From positions 1 through 37,349 of the forward strand of contig JAJPYE010000063.1 in NCBI GenBank assembly GCA_021205095.1: a stretch of 37,349 nucleotides of DNA, given 5' to 3'. This document shows positions 33,467 through 37,349 of the stretch, piece after piece. The number at the start of each line of letters is the position of its first letter. Position 1 is the first letter of the stretch. Under the pieces are notes generated by a model. That model was not told where the DNA came from. It searched no databases and was given only the letters and a program-made list of their open reading frames with translations. The translations under genes were made by a program, and so were the position numbers. The DNA comes from Oscillospiraceae bacterium (lineage in GTDB: Bacteria > Bacillota > Clostridia > Oscillospirales > Oscillospiraceae).

Positions 33467-34612
33467 CTACTTATTGTTTCCGGCGGCTTTCTTTTCTCTT
33501 CTCCTTTTTGGAATGGTCACAAGCCACAAAAGCGACAGTCCGCCGTAAATCAGACTGTTGCTGATGAGAGGAATCAGCCGGTCAGACCAGAGGAGAAGGT
33601 CGTTGGCCGAGGGCGCGGTTACATAGCTGCACAGCAGCACGACTCCGCCCTCAGCCAAAAGCAGCCACCGACCCCGGCGCAGGGCGAACATGGGCCGCCC
33701 CTCTGCCGGAGAAAGACAAAGCGCCGGCCTCAGCGCCTCATATGCGCAGCGAAGCAGCAGAAGACACAAAACAAAATCCGTAAACACCCAGAGCGCGATG
33801 ACGACCGCCTCAATGCGCTGTGCCAGTCCTAAAATGGATACATCCCGTATCATGACAAAAAAGGGGAAGCTGAGCTGTGCCGTCAGCCGTGGGCCAAAGG
33901 TGGCCGTCACTACCGCGCATAAAAGACCCGCTACGGCCAGATACAGAGCCAAATGGGGCATGGCCCATTTCACGGGTCTGTCTGTTTTTTCCACATAGCC
34001 GGACAGAAAGATGAAACAGGCGGCCACGCCGCCCACCGTTACCATGGGCCATGCTCCCAGCAGAACGGAGAGACCATCCGTTTCTGTCAGCGGCAGAAGG
34101 TTATCCAGGGAGACGTTAGGCAGGGAAAACACAAAGACGATCCCCAGCACGCCCAGCAGAATGGCCTGCAAAATAACGGCGGCGCGTCCGGCAGCCCGCA
34201 GGGTTCCCAGGGAGGTCAGCAGGCACATACCCAGCAGGGTGAATACAAACGGCTCCACCCCGCTGCTTGGATAGACCGTAGCCACCAGTCGTTCCGCGCC
34301 GCTGCGGAGAATGAACCCGGCGTAAAACAGAAACCACCCTGCGAAAATCAGCAAAACCGTTCTTCCAAGCACCGGGCCAAGCCATCGCATAAGAAGCTCT
34401 CCCATGCCCTCTCCCGGCCTCATGTGGCGGCAGAAGGAGCCTGTCAGCGCAGCCAGGAGCCATAAAATAAAAAAGGCGGGGATGACGCACAAAAAGGCTC
34501 CGCGCCCCGCCAGAAGAGCGGAAAGCCTTGGCTCCAGCCGCATAAGAGGAGATAGCAGCGCCACAAATATAACCGCGGCAAATTGTTTTCTTGTCATGGT
34601 GCCGTCGTTCAT
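33467..34612 (-). CDS. Spore germination permease, GerAB/GerKB family
   Basis: A 381-residue polytopic membrane protein of the amino acid permease-like GerB family, the subunit of germinant receptors in the inner spore membrane thought to bind the germinant. About ten hydrophobic segments can be counted between residues 10 and 370. Family-like pieces are MTRKQFAAVIFVALLSP at the start and the long helix runs. The start at 34612 follows AGGAGG; a second Met at residue 6 is possible. It is the last gene of the operon, 24 bases after the gerC-type gene. The order A-C-B differs from the A-B-C order of Bacillus gerA. The germinant is unknown. Confidence 0.85.
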   Translation of the reverse strand: MNDGTMTRKQFAAVIFVALLSPLMRLEPRLSALLAGRGAFLCVIPAFFILWLLAALTGSFCRHMRPGEGMGELLMRWLGPVLGRTVLLIFAGWFLFYAGFILRSGAERLVATVYPSSGVEPFVFTLLGMCLLTSLGTLRAAGRAAVILQAILLGVLGIVFVFSLPNVSLDNLLPLTETDGLSVLLGAWPMVTVGGVAACFIFLSGYVEKTDRPVKWAMPHLALYLAVAGLLCAVVTATFGPRLTAQLSFPFFVMIRDVSILGLAQRIEAVVIALWVFTDFVLCLLLLRCAYEALRPALCLSPAEGRPMFALRRGRWLLLAEGGVVLLCSYVTAPSANDLLLWSDRLIPLISNSLIYGGLSLLWLVTIPKRRREKKAAGNNK

Positions 34613-34636
34613 TCTGCGCCTCCTGATGATAAAGCC

Positions 34637-35755
34637 TTATTGCGCCAGGTCATAGCTTCTGTCAACCTCGCCTTCTATTTCAACGGTAACAGACAGCGTG
34701 GGAAAAATATCTTCCCATTCGTCCAGAGAAAAGCCCTTGGGAGAGTCTCTGTCTGCAGCGTTTCCCAGGCGGAGAAAATCGCAGTTCAGGGCCTGAGACT
34801 GGGCGACTGCCTGGGAAAGCCACTGCTGGGCGGCCAGACTCAGAGCATCATCCAGGCTGTGCAGGTCGGTCTCCTGACCGACGGCCTGCTCCAGAATCCC
34901 AGCCCGCAAGGAACCCTGAAGCACAAGACCTTCCAGGTCTCCGGCCTTTCCCCACTGCCCGCGAACGGATATGCTGCCGTCGATCAGCTCCAGCGTGTTT
35001 CCGTCCACAATTACACGGGAGCCGGAGACGCCGCCTGCGAGAAGATCCGCCCCCAGGGATTCCTCCTGGGAGAGAAATCCGATCAGGGCGCCATCCTGCA
35101 AAACGGCATAGCCTGCCGGGAGAAGAGCGGAGGCCGAAGCGTCGTTGGAAAAAACCGTTCCCTGGGTGGGGACGGCCTCGATGGCCAGACACAGGGAGCA
35201 GTTCTCCTCCGCCAGGGAGGAGGAAATTTCCCGCAGGGAATAAATATGACGGCCAAAGAGCCTGGCCTCACGTTCCAGGGAAGCAAGCTGCTCTGTAACG
35301 TCCGACAGACCATCGGAGGCGGTGATGACAGCCTGGGCTGCGCTGCCCTTGATTACAAACATGGCGGTACCCATCCTCATATCGGGGCTGCGCTCCACCC
35401 AGCGCAAAATTCCCTCCAAATCCGTCTCCGCCGCCTCCTGCCCCACCAGGATACACTGCACATGGGCATAATATAGCTCATCCCTTGGGGAGTATTCCTG
35501 CAGTTGCTGGATGGCCGCTTCTATGCCGACGGCGGCGGTATGCAGAACCAGGGGCTGACTGCTTTCCTCGCTTATGCCGGAGGAGACGCTCAGCGCTATG
35601 GCGCCCTCGGAGGCGTCGATGCCAAGGGTTTGGATGGGGAGCAGCCGCTCCAGATCCTGATGGCCCGCATACAGACTGTTCCCGCTGCACCCGGTCAGGC
35701 ACAGCAACAGGACGCACAAATATAATAGTGTAAATATCAAACTGATTTTTTTCAT
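34637..35755 (-). CDS. Ger(x)C family germination lipoprotein
   Basis: A 372-residue lipoprotein with lipobox CLTGC (Cys23). The GerC-type layout is seen: an N-terminal domain with LLPIQTLGIDASEGAIALSV and AHVQCILVGQEAAE, a middle part with VFSNDASASALLPAGYAVLQD, and a C-terminal domain ending in FPTLSVTVEIEGEVDRSYDL, typical of the GerAC C-terminal fold. It is the soluble subunit on the outer face of the inner spore membrane, part of the germinant receptor. The ATG overlaps the gerA-type stop (ATGA), so translation is likely coupled. Because the preceding gene is frameshifted, coupling depends on ribosomes that reach its last segment. Confidence 0.87.
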   Translation of the reverse strand: MKKISLIFTLLYLCVLLLCLTGCSGNSLYAGHQDLERLLPIQTLGIDASEGAIALSVSSGISEESSQPLVLHTAAVGIEAAIQQLQEYSPRDELYYAHVQCILVGQEAAETDLEGILRWVERSPDMRMGTAMFVIKGSAAQAVITASDGLSDVTEQLASLEREARLFGRHIYSLREISSSLAEENCSLCLAIEAVPTQGTVFSNDASASALLPAGYAVLQDGALIGFLSQEESLGADLLAGGVSGSRVIVDGNTLELIDGSISVRGQWGKAGDLEGLVLQGSLRAGILEQAVGQETDLHSLDDALSLAAQQWLSQAVAQSQALNCDFLRLGNAADRDSPKGFSLDEWEDIFPTLSVTVEIEGEVDRSYDLAQ

Positions 35756-37261
35756 TTTCGTTTTCGGATGTCACCGCCGTTTATCAGCTTGTCCCTGTAA
35801 AGATCCTTCCAGGGCGGGCGGCGAATAAAAACGCCTCCGGAATCCCCGCCTCCGGCCCCGGTCAGCGGCGTCATATAGGGCAGGCCGAAGGTTTCCAGAG
35901 AACACAGATGCCACAGCAGGAGAAGCGCGCCTGCCGCAATGCCAAACATCCCCCCCAGCGCCGCCGCGATGGCCATGCCGAACCGGCACAGCCGGATGGC
36001 GGTGCTCAGATCCTGGCTGGGCATGGTGTATCCGGCAATCCCTGCCAGGGCAACCACGATCACGGCAATAGGGCTGATGACCCTGGCGTCCACGGCGGAC
36101 TGCCCCACGATCAGGGCGCCGATGATGCTAACCGTCTGTCCCACCGGGTCGGGCAGACGCAGCCCCGCTTCCTGAAGCAGCTCAAAGGCTAACAGCATCC
36201 CAAGCACCTCCGCTGCGGTGGAAAAGGGAACAGATTGCTTGGACGCAATAACAGAGAGCAGCAGCTTTGTGGGGATCATTTCCGCATGGAATGTGGCCAC
36301 GGCCACGTAAAAGGCCGGTAGCAGCAGGCTTAAAAACAGGGCCGCCCAGCGCAGAAGCCGGATGGCGGAGGCCGCCAGGTAATGCAGGGAGCGATCCTCC
36401 GAGGTCTTCATAAATTCCGGCAGGAAGGCCGGCCCGGCGAAGGCCAGCGGCATCCCGTCCACCAGCACGGCCACCCGTCCCTGGAGCAGCAGCGTGGAAA
36501 GGGTATCCGGCCTTTCCGTGTGGAGAAGCTGGGGGAAGGGAGACCGGGGCGCGTCAGCAAGGCCGCTGTCCAGTATATCCGGCATGATGACGCCGTCCAC
36601 GTCCATGGCCTCCAGGCGGCGAAGCATTTCCTCCGGCAGCGCCGGGTCGGCCACTCCCTCTATCCATAAGACGGCGGCGGCAGTGCGGCTTTTTCGTCCA
36701 ACGACAGTCTGCTTGAGCTTCAGCTTTGGAGTACGCAGACGGGAACGCACCAGACCTGTGTTGATGCGTAACGGTTCGACGAAGGCGTCCTTACCCCCCT
36801 TGAGGGATTTTTCCACGGACGGCTCCTGCACGCTTCGGTGCTGGCTGGTTTTGACCTGGAAAAGAAAGGCCGTTCCTGTGACGATCAGCGCGCAGTTACC
36901 GAAGGAAAGCGCGTCCGCAAGCTCCGCCATGCTGTCCGTTTTTTCATGGAGCTGCTGTATATGCCTCCGTCCGCAAGCCTGTCCAGAACGTCTTTTTCCG
37001 TGGAAGCACCCGCAAACCGTGAAGGCTCCGTCAGAGGGCGCAGCACCTGCTCTGAAATCTCCGAGCCGGACACCGTCCCATCGAGCCAGCAGACAAAAAT
37101 ATGGACGGATGTCTCTCCAATGTGGACATCACGAAATTCAAAATCATCGCAGTCGGAAAAAGTTTTTTTGTGTTTTCAGGGGATACAGGGTCGTTGTACG
37201 CAGTATCGGTCTGCCCCCGAATGTCTATATCTTGTGGTCGTCTTTCATTTTTGTTCAACAT
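35752..37261 (-). pseudogene. GerA-type spore germination protein, two frameshifts
   Basis: The membrane subunit of a germinant receptor, split over three frames. Segment one starts at ATG 37261 (about 33 residues). It runs into an A-run of seven (37169-37163 on the minus strand), where one extra A would lead into TFSDCDDFEFRDVHIG and WLDGTVSGSEISEQVLRPLT, typical GerA N-terminal sequence. The second break is an A-run of six (36944-36939); one extra A there joins SSSMKK to TDSMAELADALSFGNC. The third segment (36930-35752, 392 residues) has SVEKSLKGGKDAFVEPLRINTGLVR, PRSPFPQ and the membrane part through LPYMTPLTG, all typical. Repaired, it gives about 503 residues, the normal length. Both repairs are +1 A, so a homopolymer sequencing error is as likely as true decay. 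Confidence 0.8.
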
Positions 37262-37326
37262 ACAGTTAGTTTACCCAATTCAAACGATTCCACTAAAATT
37301 TTTTTCAAAAAAAGTGAAAAAAAGTG

Positions 37327-37349
37327 TTGACAAAGTAGGTAAGGACGTG
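37327..37349 (+). promoter_or_regulatory. Probable strong promoter cut by the window edge
   Basis: A perfect TTGACA (37327-37332) follows A/T tracts (about 37295-37324) resembling an UP element. A 17-base spacer would put the -10 box at 37350, the first base beyond the window. The look recalls rRNA or tRNA operon promoters. The downstream gene is not visible. Confidence 0.5.

Noticed and set aside
1-37349. CRISPR arrays, tRNA or rRNA genes, prophage genes
   Set aside because: No regular repeat-spacer pattern, cloverleaf or phage structural gene was seen anywhere in the window.

Overview
The window reads as a piece of chromosome from an endospore-forming, GC-rich Clostridia bacterium, most likely of the Oscillospiraceae type found in animal guts (inference). 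The supporting signs are a Firmicutes dnaA-dnaN-recF-remB-gyrB-gyrA cluster, a three-gene spore germination operon, Gram-positive lipoprotein signals, strong AGGAGG ribosome sites, sigma-A style promoters, and C/G-ending codons over AT-rich spacers. No rRNA, tRNA, CRISPR array or prophage was seen. Gene calls rest on motif recognition by eye, without database searches.

Left part (1-7160). A secreted esterase lipoprotein is cut at its catalytic serine by what looks like the end of an IS256-type element lying left of the window. Beside it, on the minus strand, are galE and ilvE, which overlap. A divergent 391-base spacer separates ilvE from a plus-strand operon: a lipoprotein with calcium-loop repeats, an OmpR-type response regulator and a sensor kinase, closed by a clear terminator.

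Middle (7300-19330, plus strand). A run of housekeeping genes follows: DUF1385 membrane protein, prmC, recA, recX, rimO, cysE and cysS. Next come a very acidic 875-residue secreted protein with beta-helix-like sequence, with its own promoter and two terminators, and a two-gene operon of short-chain dehydrogenases behind a near-consensus promoter and a possible operator.

Replication block (19328-31924). On the minus strand, in order of transcription, are dnaA, dnaN, recF, remB, gyrB, gyrA and rnhA, mostly overlapping or tightly spaced. The dnaA-dnaN spacer has DnaA boxes followed by a DnaA-trio-like tract and is the likely replication origin. The gene mfd diverges from dnaA, and a PrsA/SurA-like lipoprotein with an acidic insert follows it.

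Right part (33427-37349). A shared terminator separates this lipoprotein from a germinant receptor operon on the minus strand in the order A-C-B. The gerA-type gene is broken by two single-base frameshifts, both in poly-A runs. At the right edge a TTGACA box behind A/T tracts points to a strong promoter for something just outside.

The most notable items are the origin with its trio-like tract, the doubly frameshifted germination gene, the coupled gyrA-rnhA pair, the beta-helix surface protein, the acidic insert in the foldase-like lipoprotein, and three perfect intergenic hairpins. I did not find a clearly new multi-gene system. The lipoprotein/two-component cluster and the paired dehydrogenase operon are the best candidates for unknown biology.
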